Below, piece by piece: positions 54,184 through 62,791 of a stretch of 64,000 nt of DNA. The notes under the pieces are model-generated. The model was not told the DNA's origin and ran no database searches. It worked only from the letters and a program-made list of their open reading frames with translations. The DNA comes from Prado023 sp963777855 (lineage in GTDB: Bacteria > Actinomycetota > Actinomycetes > S36-B12 > CAIYMF01): contig CAVZRW010000011.1 in NCBI GenBank assembly GCA_963777855.1, positions 243,942 through 307,941 of the forward strand. Reading direction: 5' to 3'. Numbering within the stretch: the first letter of the stretch is position 1; every line of letters begins with the position of its first letter. The position numbers and the translations under genes are program-made.

Positions 54184-55410
54184 CTAGGAGAGGTCGACCC
54201 CGAGAAGCGTGTCGAGCAGGTGGCGCACGAGGCCGGGCGCCGCCGGATCGGTGCGGTCGTCCTCGGCAGCGGCGGCCCAGGCATCGATGAGGGCCAGCGC
54301 GCCCGCGGCGTCGAGGTCGTCGGCGAGGCGGCCGCGCACGTGCTCGAGCAGGGCGTTCGCCGGAGGCCCCGCGGGGCCGGTGACGGCGGCGGTCCAACGG
54401 ACCCGCCGCTCCTCGGCGGCAGCCAGGTCGGCGTCGGTCCACTCCCAGTCGCTGCGGTAGTGGTGGGCCAGCAGCGCCAGGCGGATCGTGGCCGGGGCCA
54501 CCCCCGAGGAGAGCAGGCGGTTGACGAAGACGAGGTTCCCGCGGGACTTGCTCATCTTCTCGCCCTGATAGGCCACCATGCCGCCGTGCACGAAGTGATG
54601 GGCGAACGGTGAGCGGCCGGTCGCGGTCCGTGCCTGGGTGGCGCACATCTCGTGGTGCGGGAACACGAGGTCCGACCCGCCGCCCTGCACGTCGAAGGCC
54701 ATGCCGAGGTGGTCCAGGGCGATGGACGTGCACTCGATGTGCCACCCCGGCCGACCGTGCCCGAGGGGCGTGTCCCAGGCCGGCTCGTCGGGCCGCGCCG
54801 CCTGCCAGAGCAGGCAGTCCAGCGGGTCGCGCTTGCCGGGACGCTCGGGATCCCCACCGCGCTCGGCGAAGATGGCCAGCATCGCCTCGCGCTCCAGGCC
54901 GCTGACCTCCCCGAACCCCCGCTGGGCTGCGGCCGAGAAGTACAGGTCCCCGTCGAGGTCGTACACCGAGCCGCGGGCCTGCAGCTGCTCGATCCAGCGC
55001 ACGACCGACGGGATCGACTCCACGGCGCCGATGTAGTCGCGCGGCGGGAGCACGTTAAGCGCGGTCATGTCCCGGGCGAACAGCTCGGTCTCGCGGCGGG
55101 CCAGTTCCCGCCAGTCCTGGCCGGTCGCGATGGCGCGCTCCAGCAGCGGGTCGTCGACATCGGTGACGTTCTGCACGTAGTGCACGTCATACCCGGCGTC
55201 GCGCCAGGCGCGGTTGACCAGGTCGAAGGCGACGTAGGTGGCCGCGTGGCCCATGTGGGTGGCGTCGTAGGGGGTGATCCCACACACGTACATCCGCGCC
55301 ACCGGCCCGGGTGCCGTCGGGTGCACCTGCCCGGTCGCTGTGTCGAACAGGTTCAGGACTGGCCCGTCTCCGGGCAGCCTCTGGGGCGCACGCCCGGGCC
55401 ACGACTCCAC
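54184..55410 (-). CDS. mshC: Cysteine:glucosaminylinositol ligase (mycothiol biosynthesis)
   Basis: ATP-dependent ligation of cysteine to glucosaminylinositol, third step of mycothiol synthesis. About 408 residues with a class I synthetase fold: zinc Cys in MYVCGITPYDATHMGHAATY, HIGH-like HMGH, YVQNVTDVDDPLL, DPLDCLLWQ, GWHIECTSIAL, SDLVFPHHEMC and KMSKSRGN. GTG 55410 (VESWPGRAPQ) matches the usual short N-terminus of MshC rather than CysS, which also has a longer C-terminal part. A TAGTGT element ends 8 bases before the start, so expression may be leaderless. Confidence 0.92.
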   Translation of the reverse strand: MESWPGRAPQRLPGDGPVLNLFDTATGQVHPTAPGPVARMYVCGITPYDATHMGHAATYVAFDLVNRAWRDAGYDVHYVQNVTDVDDPLLERAIATGQDWRELARRETELFARDMTALNVLPPRDYIGAVESIPSVVRWIEQLQARGSVYDLDGDLYFSAAAQRGFGEVSGLEREAMLAIFAERGGDPERPGKRDPLDCLLWQAARPDEPAWDTPLGHGRPGWHIECTSIALDHLGMAFDVQGGGSDLVFPHHEMCATQARTATGRSPFAHHFVHGGMVAYQGEKMSKSRGNLVFVNRLLSSGVAPATIRLALLAHHYRSDWEWTDADLAAAEERRVRWTAAVTGPAGPPANALLEHVRGRLADDLDAAGALALIDAWAAAAEDDRTDPAAPGLVRHLLDTLLGVDLS

Positions 55411-55526
55411 GGGACGACACACTAGGTGATCGCGCGGGCACGCACCCGCCGGTCGGGGGGCGGGTGGGCCGCGAGGCTCGGCCGGCGGCCCTCGGGAGCT
55501 CGACAGGACCACGCTCCGGGCGCACG

Positions 55527-55532
55527 TAGGCT
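55527..55532 (+). promoter_or_regulatory. Leaderless -10 element of surf1
   Basis: TAGGCT ends seven bases before the GTG at 55540, with no Shine-Dalgarno. Confidence 0.55.
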
Positions 55533-55539
55533 GGGGGCC

Positions 55540-56331
55540 GTGCGAGAGGTCCTCAGGCAGAAGCGCTGGATCGGCTTCACGCTGTTCGTCGTGGGGATGG
55601 CGCTGCTGTGCGTGTTCCTGGCGCGCTGGCAGTGGCACCGCTACCAGGAGCGGCTGGCCGAGAACGACCGCCTGGACGCCGCCCTGTCAGCCGCCGCGGT
55701 CCAAGTCGACACCCTGCTCGACGCCCAGCCGGCCGGGGCCCGCGCCACGCTGCCCCGCGAGCTCGAGTGGCGCACAGTCACGGCCACGGGCACGTTCGAC
55801 TCCGCGGGCGAGGTCGCGGTGCGGCGGCGTCCCCTCGACGGGCGCAACGGCTTCTGGATCGTCACGCCGTTGGTCACCGACGCCGGGGTTCTGCTGGTCA
55901 ACCGAGGCTGGACCCCCGCGCAGGGCTCGGCGACCACGGCGCCCGACGTGCCCCCGGCACCGACCGGTCCGGTGACGGTCACCGGCCGCCTGCGGCCGGC
56001 CGAGACCACCGGCACCACGGACACGCCCCCGGACGGCCAGGCCTGGGCGGCCGACCCGCAGGTCCTCGTGACGCCCCCGGAGGTTCCTCGCTTCGACGCC
56101 TACGCCGAACTGCGGTCGAGCACCCCCGCTGCCGACGCGGACCTCACGGCGCTGTCGGACCCGAGCCACCGCGGGCTGAACAACCTCGTGTACACCGTGC
56201 AGTGGCTGATCTTCGCCCTGGTTGCGCTCATCGGCTGGTGGCGGCTGATCACGGCGGAGGGCCTGAGGACGGCCGAGCCCGACGAGGCGGATGCGCTGAC
56301 TGCCGACGCGGACCCGACCGGGCCTCGCTGA
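55540..56331 (+). CDS. SURF1-family protein (cytochrome oxidase assembly)
   Basis: 263 residues of a SURF1 protein, which helps insert haem into cytochrome c oxidase. A first membrane helix (GFTLFVVGMALLCVFLARWQ) with the R-W-Q-W-H motif (ARWQWHRYQERLAEN) is followed by the periplasmic domain (EWRTVTATGTFD, FWIVTPLVTDAGVLLVNRGW) and a second membrane helix after GLNNLVYTVQWLIFALVALIGWW. GTG 55540 is placed by the leaderless promoter. It is divergent from mshC and convergent with the HAD gene. Confidence 0.9.
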   Translation: MREVLRQKRWIGFTLFVVGMALLCVFLARWQWHRYQERLAENDRLDAALSAAAVQVDTLLDAQPAGARATLPRELEWRTVTATGTFDSAGEVAVRRRPLDGRNGFWIVTPLVTDAGVLLVNRGWTPAQGSATTAPDVPPAPTGPVTVTGRLRPAETTGTTDTPPDGQAWAADPQVLVTPPEVPRFDAYAELRSSTPAADADLTALSDPSHRGLNNLVYTVQWLIFALVALIGWWRLITAEGLRTAEPDEADALTADADPTGPR

Positions 56332-56341
56332 ACGAGTACGA

Positions 56342-57112
56342 CTATTCCGGCACGGCCGCCTGACCGAGCGCCTCGGCGTTCCAGCGGTCCACGTGGTCCA
56401 GCACCTCGCCGAGGCGCTGCACCACCGCGTCCGGCTCCCCGTCGACCGGCCCTCGTTGGTAACGCGGGATGTCGCTGTGCGGCACGAGGATCGCGCGCAT
56501 ACCCACATGCTGGGCGCCGTGCACGTCGTCCCAGGCCCGGTCGCCGACGAACACCGCTCGGCCCGGATCGCTCACGCCGACAGCGCGCAGCGCCGCAGCG
56601 AAGGCGTCCTCGTGCGGCTTGCCGACCGGCAGCTCCGAGGAGTAGACAGCCCCGTCGATGAGCTCGAGCAGCCCGTCGCGGGCGAACACGGCCTCGTGGT
56701 GGCTGCGTGGCCAGAGGGTGTTGGACAGGACCCCGATCCGGATCCCGCGCTCGCGCAGGGCGCCCAGCAGCGGCACCGCATCCGGGTCAGCGTCGGTGTG
56801 CGGGTCCCAGAACTGCAGGTAGGCGGCCAGGGCCGCACGGTGGCGGTCTGAGTCCAGGTCGATCCCGGCGTCGCGCAGCATCTGGTCCAGGTGCCCGGCG
56901 CCGGCGCTGCCCGCGCTGTGGTGCTGGTCATGCCACAGGGCCATCTCGGCCGCGTACAGCCGCGCGGCCAGGCTCGCGGCATGCCGCGCGTCGTACACGC
57001 TGGCGTAGGCGTACCACCCGGCGGCCAGGTCCACCTCGTGCCAGGGCGTGAGCGTGCCGCCCCAGTCGAAGATCACGGCCTCGACGGGACCAACAACCCG
57101 TGCCGCGCTCAC
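56342..57112 (-). CDS. HAD-family hydrolase
   Basis: 256-residue HAD superfamily phosphatase-like protein. Motif I VIFDWGGTLTPWH has glycine where the second (general acid) Asp of phosphatases normally lies. Further motifs are IGVLSNTLWP, ELPVGKPHEDAF and VFVGDRAWDDVHGA. The first Asp nucleophile is intact, so hydrolysis may be modified or slow. The GTG start overlaps the proS stop (GTGA), so it is translationally coupled to proS. The substrate is unknown. Confidence 0.85.
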   Translation of the reverse strand: MSAARVVGPVEAVIFDWGGTLTPWHEVDLAAGWYAYASVYDARHAASLAARLYAAEMALWHDQHHSAGSAGAGHLDQMLRDAGIDLDSDRHRAALAAYLQFWDPHTDADPDAVPLLGALRERGIRIGVLSNTLWPRSHHEAVFARDGLLELIDGAVYSSELPVGKPHEDAFAAALRAVGVSDPGRAVFVGDRAWDDVHGAQHVGMRAILVPHSDIPRYQRGPVDGEPDAVVQRLGEVLDHVDRWNAEALGQAAVPE

Positions 57113-58899
57113 GGAAGCGCCTTCACCCGCTCGATCACGACCGCCGCAGCCCCCTGAACCGCGATGTCCTCGCGCTCACCGCTGGCCCGGTCCTTGATCT
57201 CGAGCAGGCCCTCGGTGAGCTTCTTGCCCACGACCACGATCAGCGGCACCCCGATCAGCTCGGAGTCGTTGAACTTCACGCCCGGGGAGACCCCTCGCCG
57301 ATCGTCGAGGATCACCCGGATGCCGGCCGAGTCCAGCTCGGCGGCCAGCGCCTCGGCGGCGGCGAACACGGCGTCGTCCTTGCCTGTGGCCACCATGTGC
57401 ACGTCAGCCGGGCTGACCTCGCGCGGCCACACCAGGCCGCGCTCGTCGTGGTGCTGCTCGGCGATCGCCGCCACCGCACGCGAGACGCCGATTCCGTAGG
57501 AGCCCATCGTGACCACGACCTGGCGGCCGTTCTCGTCGAGCACCTGCAGGTCCAGCGCCTGGGCGTACTTGCGCCCCAGCTGGAAGATGTGGCCGATCTC
57601 GATGCCGCGGGCCTGGCTGAGCCGCCCGTCGCGACCCTCACCGGCGCACACCGGACAGGGGTCGCCCTCGCGCACCTCGGCCACGTCGATGGTTCCGTCC
57701 GCGGCGAAGTCCCGACCCGCCACCAGGTCGAACACGTGCCGGCCGGGCTCGTTGGCGCCGGTGATCCACCGGGTGCCGGGCACCACGCGCGGGTCGAGCA
57801 GGTAGCGGATGCCCGCGGCCGACTCCTCGCCGAGCACAGCGGGGCCGATGTAGCCCCTGACCAGCGCGGGGTTCGCGGCGAAGTCGGCCTCCTCGAAGGC
57901 GACGGGCTCGCCGGGCATGAGCACGGCCTCCAGCCGCTTCATGTCGACCTCGCGGTCACCGGGCAGGCCGATCACCAGCGGCACGGATGAGCCGTCGGGC
58001 TGCGCGACCTTGATCACCACGTTCTTGAGGGTGTCGCCGGCTTGCCACGCACGGTCGGCGCGGGCGAGCTCCGGGCGGGCGTTGGCCAGGGCCACCAGCG
58101 TGTCGATGGTCGGGGTGTCCGGGGTGTCCTCGACGTGGGCGACAGGAAGGCCCTCCATGGCAACCTCGGCCGGCGGCACGCTGGCCACGGCCTCGACGTT
58201 GGCGGCGTAGTCGCACACGGTGCAGCGCACGTAGGTGTCCTCGCCGACGTCGCACACCCCCAGGAACTCCTCAGAGGCCGAGCCGCCCATCGCCCCAGAC
58301 ATCGCCGAGACGATCGCGTACTGCAGTCGCAGCCGGTCGAAGGTGCGGATGTAGGCCTCACGGTGGCGACCGTAGGAGGCCACCAGACCCTCGTCGGTGG
58401 TGTCGAAGGAGTACGAGTCCTTCATCACGAACTCGCGGCCGCGCAGGATGCCCGCGCGCGGGCGGGCCTCGTCGCGGTACTTGGTCTGGATCTGGTACAG
58501 GCTCAGGGGCAGGTCCTTGTACGAGGAGTACAGGTCCTTGACCAGCAGGGTGAACATCTCCTCGTGGGTGGGCCCGAGCAGGTAGTCCGTGCCGCGGCGG
58601 TCCTGCAGGCGGAAGAGGTTCGGCCCGTACTCGGTCCAGCGGTTGGTGCGCTCGTAGGGCTCGCGGGGCAGCAGGGCGGGGAAGTGGACCTCCTGGAAGC
58701 CGGCGGCATCCATCTCCTCGCGCACGACCCGCTCGACGTTGCGCAGCACCTCGTAGCCCAGCGGAAGCCAGGTGAAGATGCCCGGCGCGACCCGCCGCAC
58801 GTACCCGGCGCGAACGAGCAGCCGATGGGACGGGACCTCCGCGTCTGCCGGATCCTCGCGCAGGGTGCGCAGGAACAGGGTGGACATTCGACGCAGCAC
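57109..58899 (-). CDS. proS: Prolyl-tRNA synthetase, bacterial type
   Basis: Charges tRNA-Pro. About 596 residues with class II motifs: motif 2 TKYRDEARPRAGILRGREFVMKDSYSF, THEEMFT, motif 3 GSYGIGVSRAVAAIAEQ. The bacterial editing (INS) domain, between motifs 2 and 3, would remove Ala-tRNA-Pro; CPVC and a Cys-rich CTVCDYAANVEA segment are present. The anticodon-binding domain follows. I chose GTG 58899 (VLRRMSTLFLRTLRE) because GAGGAGGGG lies just upstream; ATG 58887 is an alternative. Confidence 0.95.
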   Translation of the reverse strand: MLRRMSTLFLRTLREDPADAEVPSHRLLVRAGYVRRVAPGIFTWLPLGYEVLRNVERVVREEMDAAGFQEVHFPALLPREPYERTNRWTEYGPNLFRLQDRRGTDYLLGPTHEEMFTLLVKDLYSSYKDLPLSLYQIQTKYRDEARPRAGILRGREFVMKDSYSFDTTDEGLVASYGRHREAYIRTFDRLRLQYAIVSAMSGAMGGSASEEFLGVCDVGEDTYVRCTVCDYAANVEAVASVPPAEVAMEGLPVAHVEDTPDTPTIDTLVALANARPELARADRAWQAGDTLKNVVIKVAQPDGSSVPLVIGLPGDREVDMKRLEAVLMPGEPVAFEEADFAANPALVRGYIGPAVLGEESAAGIRYLLDPRVVPGTRWITGANEPGRHVFDLVAGRDFAADGTIDVAEVREGDPCPVCAGEGRDGRLSQARGIEIGHIFQLGRKYAQALDLQVLDENGRQVVVTMGSYGIGVSRAVAAIAEQHHDERGLVWPREVSPADVHMVATGKDDAVFAAAEALAAELDSAGIRVILDDRRGVSPGVKFNDSELIGVPLIVVVGKKLTEGLLEIKDRASGEREDIAVQGAAAVVIERVKALP

Positions 58900-58991
58900 G
58901 GCCCCTCCTCGGGTGGTTCGGCGCCCAAGGATAGCCCGCAGGTCCGACACCCCCCGCCGCACGCGAACGGCAGCGGTGATCGCCTGCGTGG

Positions 58992-58997
58992 CAGGAT
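58992..58997 (+). promoter_or_regulatory. Leaderless -10 element of the acetyltransferase gene
   Basis: CAGGAT ends seven bases before a GTG at 59005, the spacing expected for a transcript starting on the start codon. Confidence 0.5.
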
Positions 58998-59004
58998 GAC
59001 CGCC

Positions 59005-59838
59005 GTGCGCGGCGAGCTGAGGGTGCTGACGTCCCGGCACCTGCCCGAGCTGCTCGGCCTGGTGGGCCGGGACCCCGTCGCCCACTGCTTCGTGGCCTCC
59101 CGCTTGGCCGACCCCATGGACCCCTGGGCTCTCGGCGGGCAGGTGTGGGGCTGGCTCGAGGAGGGGCGGCTGGTCTCGGCGCTCTACACCGGGGCGAACC
59201 TGGTGCCCATCGAGACCACCCCGCTGGCCCGGGCGAACTTCGCCGACAACGCACGCCGCCTGGGTCGGCGATGCTCGTCGCTGGTGGGCCCGGCCGACGA
59301 GGTGCTGGACCTGTGGCGCCTGCTCGGGCCCGCGTGGGGCCCCGCGCGGGAGGTGCGCGACCGCCAGTACCTGATGGCCACCTCCGCCCCCGCGACCCGT
59401 CCTCCCCATCCGGGCCTGCGCGCACTGAGGATCGACGAGCTCGACCTGCTGATGCCCGCAGCGGTCGCGATGTTCACCGAGGAGGTCGGGGTCTCACCGC
59501 TGGCGCAGGGCGGCGGGCCGGCCTACCGGGCACGACTGGCCGAGATCGTGCGATCCGGGCGGGCGCTGGCCATCGTCGAGGAGGGCCGGATCGTGTTCAA
59601 GGCCGAGATCGGCTCGGTGACGGCCCAGGCCTGCCAGGTGCAGGGCGTCTGGGTCGACCCCGCGCTGCGCGGACGCGGCCTGGGCGCCAGCGGGATGGCC
59701 GCGGTCGTCGACCATGCACGCACCCGCATCTGCCCCGTCGTCTCCCTCTACGTCAATGACTTCAACCACGCGGCGGTGGCCACCTACATGCGCGTCGGGT
59801 TCGGCTTCGTCGGCGAGTTCGCGACGGTGCTGTTCTGA
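59005..59838 (+). CDS. GNAT-family acetyltransferase with DUF4081-like N-terminus
   Basis: 277 residues (280 from ATG 58996). An N-terminal degenerate domain (VLTSRHLPELLGLVGRDPVAHCFVASRL, GQVWGWLEEGRLVSALYTGANLVP) precedes a C-terminal GNAT domain (ALAIVEEGRIVFKAEIG, CQVQGVWVDPALRGRGLGASGMAAVV with the acetyl-CoA loop R-G-R-G-L-G, and VSLYVNDFNHAAVATYMRVGF). The mycobacterial homologue Rv2867c neighbours ispG and rip1, as does this gene. The acceptor is unknown. Confidence 0.85.
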   Translation: MRGELRVLTSRHLPELLGLVGRDPVAHCFVASRLADPMDPWALGGQVWGWLEEGRLVSALYTGANLVPIETTPLARANFADNARRLGRRCSSLVGPADEVLDLWRLLGPAWGPAREVRDRQYLMATSAPATRPPHPGLRALRIDELDLLMPAAVAMFTEEVGVSPLAQGGGPAYRARLAEIVRSGRALAIVEEGRIVFKAEIGSVTAQACQVQGVWVDPALRGRGLGASGMAAVVDHARTRICPVVSLYVNDFNHAAVATYMRVGFGFVGEFATVLF

Positions 59839-59994
59839 GCCCCGCCGGGCTGGCCGGTCGCGGTTCTGAGCCGGCGCGTCCGCAACCGTGCTGCTCGGGG
59901 CCGGCGCAACTGGGTGCGGATCCCCGGCGGATCCGCGCATCGGCTCCAGCGACGGCGACTTCGCCTTGGGCGGAACATCGTGGACAATCACCCC

Positions 59995-60096
59995 ATGGAC
60001 TGGATGCGCGAGAACATGAAGACGATCGGGATCGTGGCCGGCCTGGCCATGCTCCTGCCCTTCCTGCTGACCCTGTTCGGCATCATCCGCTTCTGA
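59995..60096 (+). CDS. Small single-pass membrane peptide
   Basis: 33 residues from ATG 59995 (MDWMRENMKT) with one long hydrophobic helix (IGIVAGLAMLLPFLLTLFGIIRF). GACAAT ends six bases before the ATG, like other leaderless genes here; a GTG at 59980 is an alternative start adding five residues. It is too short for most annotations. Its clear membrane helix and start context suggest a real gene, but this is not certain. Confidence 0.5.
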   Translation: MDWMRENMKTIGIVAGLAMLLPFLLTLFGIIRF

Positions 60097-60150
60097 GCGC
60101 CAGAGCCCCGGGGACCGCCTGCGCCGGGGACCCGATGATCGGGGCGCGCC

Positions 60151-61362
60151 CTACTTCTTGAACCGGCCCTTGGAGCGCAGCACCCCGGCGAACTCCTCGT
60201 TGAACACCTTCTGCACGGTCCCGGAGTCCAGGGTGCCGGTGACGGTCTGGTACTTGCCCTCGGCCATCCCCTTGCAGACGGTGTGCCACGCCTGCCCGAC
60301 GGAGTAGGTGATCGTCCCGGCCACACCGCCGGTGATCGCCCCGCCGGCCAGCGTGCCCACGCCGGGCACCATCTTGAGCAGGCCGGTTGCGGCGAAGCGC
60401 CCCGCCTGGGTGGTCATGGTCGTGGTGGCCACGCTGGCCACGGTCGCGCGCTGCATCGGGATGTCGTAGAGGGCTGCGATCTTGGCCATCATCCCGATCT
60501 GGATCGGCACGAGGATCGCCGCGTCGGCGAACGGGATCGGGGTGAACCCCGCGGCGCTGGCGGCAGCCGCGGCCGCGGTTATCGCCTTCTCCGCCGCTGC
60601 AGCCTTTCGCGCAGGGTCGATCTTCTGGGCGGCGATGAGGGCGTCGGTGGCCTCCTCCGGAGCGAGGCGAAAGGTGGCATCGAGCAGGTCGAGCAGTCCG
60701 TGGGCCTCTACTCCGGTGAACGGGTCGGCGACCGCGTTGACCATCACCGGCCTGCCGTCGTGGATGGGCAGCCCCATGGCCTCGATCTGGCGCGCGAGCT
60801 CGACGGTGTCGGGGGCCAGGTGCAGGACGCCGGTGGCGTCGCGACGGCCCGGCACCTGGGTGAGCACGAGCACGACCGGCAGGCCCAGGGCCGCCAGCTC
60901 GCGGATGAAGTCGGCCTCGACGAGCTCGAAGCGCCGGTCGGTGGCCCGCACGGCGTACCAGGCCACGTGCACCTGCTCGGTGAACGGCAGGGTGCGCGAG
61001 TGCTCGATGAACGCGCGCAGCTCGTGGATCATCTTCCCCGTGTCGCGGCCGACCTCGAGGCCCTGGGTGTCGTAGATGCCGAGCTTGCCGGTGCGGTGCA
61101 CGTACAGGTGCGAGCCATGGGTGACCGGCCGACCGATGCCGGTCGCGGCGACTGCCTCCCCGAAGATCGCGTTGACCAGCGTCGACTTGCCGACGCCGGT
61201 CTTGCCGAACACCGCCAGGTTGAACCGACCGATCTCGATCTCGGCATCGGCGTACGCCGCCTCGAAGGCCTCCTGCGACCACTCGACCGACCCCGCCTCG
61301 GCGCTCGGGGTGCCGGGTGCGGCGGGGTGCTGCTGGGCCGCGGGATGGTGCTGCTGGTCCAC
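60151..61362 (-). CDS. GTPase with a DUF697-like hydrophobic tail
   Basis: About 403 residues. P-loop GTPase domain with G1 AVFGKTGVGKSTLVNAIFG, a possible G2 GRPVTHGS, G3 YDTQGLEVG, but G4 is VLVLTQVPG instead of N/T-K-x-D. The C-terminal part has alternating hydrophobic helices (AITAAAAAASAAGFTPIPFADAAILVPIQIGMMAKIA; GLLKMVPGVGTLAGGAITGGVAGTITYSVGQAW), typical of DUF697/YcjF-like membrane-interacting regions. GTG 61362 has GAGG six bases upstream, and it lies nine bases beyond the ispG stop in the same strand. Role unknown. Confidence 0.75.
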   Translation of the reverse strand: MDQQHHPAAQQHPAAPGTPSAEAGSVEWSQEAFEAAYADAEIEIGRFNLAVFGKTGVGKSTLVNAIFGEAVAATGIGRPVTHGSHLYVHRTGKLGIYDTQGLEVGRDTGKMIHELRAFIEHSRTLPFTEQVHVAWYAVRATDRRFELVEADFIRELAALGLPVVLVLTQVPGRRDATGVLHLAPDTVELARQIEAMGLPIHDGRPVMVNAVADPFTGVEAHGLLDLLDATFRLAPEEATDALIAAQKIDPARKAAAAEKAITAAAAAASAAGFTPIPFADAAILVPIQIGMMAKIAALYDIPMQRATVASVATTTMTTQAGRFAATGLLKMVPGVGTLAGGAITGGVAGTITYSVGQAWHTVCKGMAEGKYQTVTGTLDSGTVQKVFNEEFAGVLRSKGRFKK

Positions 61363-61370
61363 CGCTGGCC

Positions 61371-62539
61371 TCAGCCGACCGTCACGCTCGGTGCGCCGGC
61401 GTCGGCACCTGCGGGCTCCATCTCCTCGGCCAGGCGCATGGCCTCCTCGATGAGCGTCTCGACGATCAGCGCCTCGGGCACCGTCTTGATGACCTGGCCC
61501 TTGACGAAGATCTGGCCCTTGCCGTTGCCGCTGGCCACGCCCAGGTCGGCCTCGCGCGCCTCGCCGGGACCGTTCACCACGCACCCCATCACGGCCACGC
61601 GCAGCGGGACCTCGAGGCCCTCGAGACCGGCGGTCACCTGCTCGGCGAGGGTGTAGACGTCGACCTGGGCCCGGCCGCACGAGGGGCACGACACGATCTC
61701 CAGGCCGCGCTGGCGCAGGTTGAGGCTCTCCAGGATCTGCATCCCGACCTTGACCTCCTCCACCGGAGGAGCGGACAGGGAGACCCGGATCGTGTCGCCG
61801 ATCCCCTTGCTCAGCAGCGCGCCGAACGCGACCGCGGACTTGATGGTGCCCTGGAAGGTCGGCCCGGCCTCGGTGACGCCCAGGTGAAGCGGGTAGTCGC
61901 ACTGCTCGGAGAGCAGCTCGTAGGCACTGGACCATCACCACCGGGTCGTGGTGCTTGACCGAGATCTTGATGTCCCGGAAGCCGTGCTCCTCGAAGAGGC
62001 TGGCCTCCCAGAGCGCAGACTCGACGAGGGCCTCGGGGTGTGGCCTTCCCGTACTTCTTGAGCAGCCGCGGGTCCAGGGAGCCGGCGTTGACCCCGATCC
62101 GGATGGGCGTGCCATGGTCGCGGGCGGCGGCGGCGATCTCCTTGACCTTGTCGTCGAACTGCTTGATGTTGCCCGGGTTCACCCGCACCCCGGCGCACCC
62201 GGCCTCGATCGCGGCGAAGACGTACTTGGGCTGGAAGTGGATGTCGGCGATGACCGGGATCCCGGACTTGCGCGCGATCTGGGGCAGGGCGTCGGCGTCG
62301 TCCTGGCTGGGCACCGCCACGCGAACGACCTGGCAGCCCGAGGCGGTCAGTTCGGCGATCTGCTGGAGGGTGGCGTTCACGTCGGAGGTCAGGGTGGTGG
62401 CCATCGACTGCACACTGATCGGGGCATCCCCGCCCACCGCGACCGGGTGGGTCGGGTGCTTGAGCAGGATCTGGCGGGTCTTCCGGCGCGGGGCCAGCAC
62501 GGGCGGCGGGAGGGCGGGCAGGCCGAGGTTCACACTCAT
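61371..62539 (-). CDS. ispG: 4-hydroxy-3-methylbut-2-enyl diphosphate synthase IspG (two frameshifts)
   Basis: [4Fe-4S] enzyme of the non-mevalonate isoprenoid pathway. The N-terminal frame has VGGDAPISVQSMATTLTSDVNATLQQI, IADIHFQPKYVFAAIE and VRVNPGNI. An extra C near 62042 shifts to ALVESALWEASLFEEHGF, DIKISVKHHDPVVMVQ. An extra T near 61930 shifts back to YELLSEQCDYPLHLGVTEAG and VSLSAPPVEEVKV, ending with the cluster cysteines in SCPSCGRAQVDV and CVVNGPGEARE. The net length is two bases more than a 1167-base gene. ispG is essential, so these are probably sequence errors. Confidence 0.9.
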
Positions 62540-62791
62540 GGGTCAAGTATCCCGCCCCTGGCCCCATGTCGCCCAGCCGCCGCCCAGCCGCCGCCCAGCC
62601 GCCCCGCGCCCGGCCGCCCCGCGCCCCCGCCCCGCCCCCGCCACTCAAGCATTCTCCCGCACATGCTCGATTCCCCAGGTGTAACGGGAGATTCGAGCGT
62701 CTGCGGAGAGTCTGCGGCGGGACGGGCAGGGACGGGCAGGGACGGCCGTGGGCGGGGGCGGCGGCGGGGGGCGGCGGGGGCGGGGGGTTGG
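62540..62791. other. Gene-free interval before ispG with low-complexity flanks and interleaved inverted repeats
   Basis: No gene is seen. The left flank (62558-62645) is a C-rich tract with repeated CGCCCAGCCG. The right flank (62700-62790) is a G-rich tract. CCCCGCCCCCGCC (62630-62642) is complementary to GGCGGGGGCGGGG (62773-62785). The less GC-rich core between them holds TCTCCCG (62653-62659), GCTCGA (62665-62670), CGGGAGA (62685-62691) and TCGAGC (62693-62698), two interleaved inverted repeats. The ispG promoter is probably in or near this core. Confidence 0.6.
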
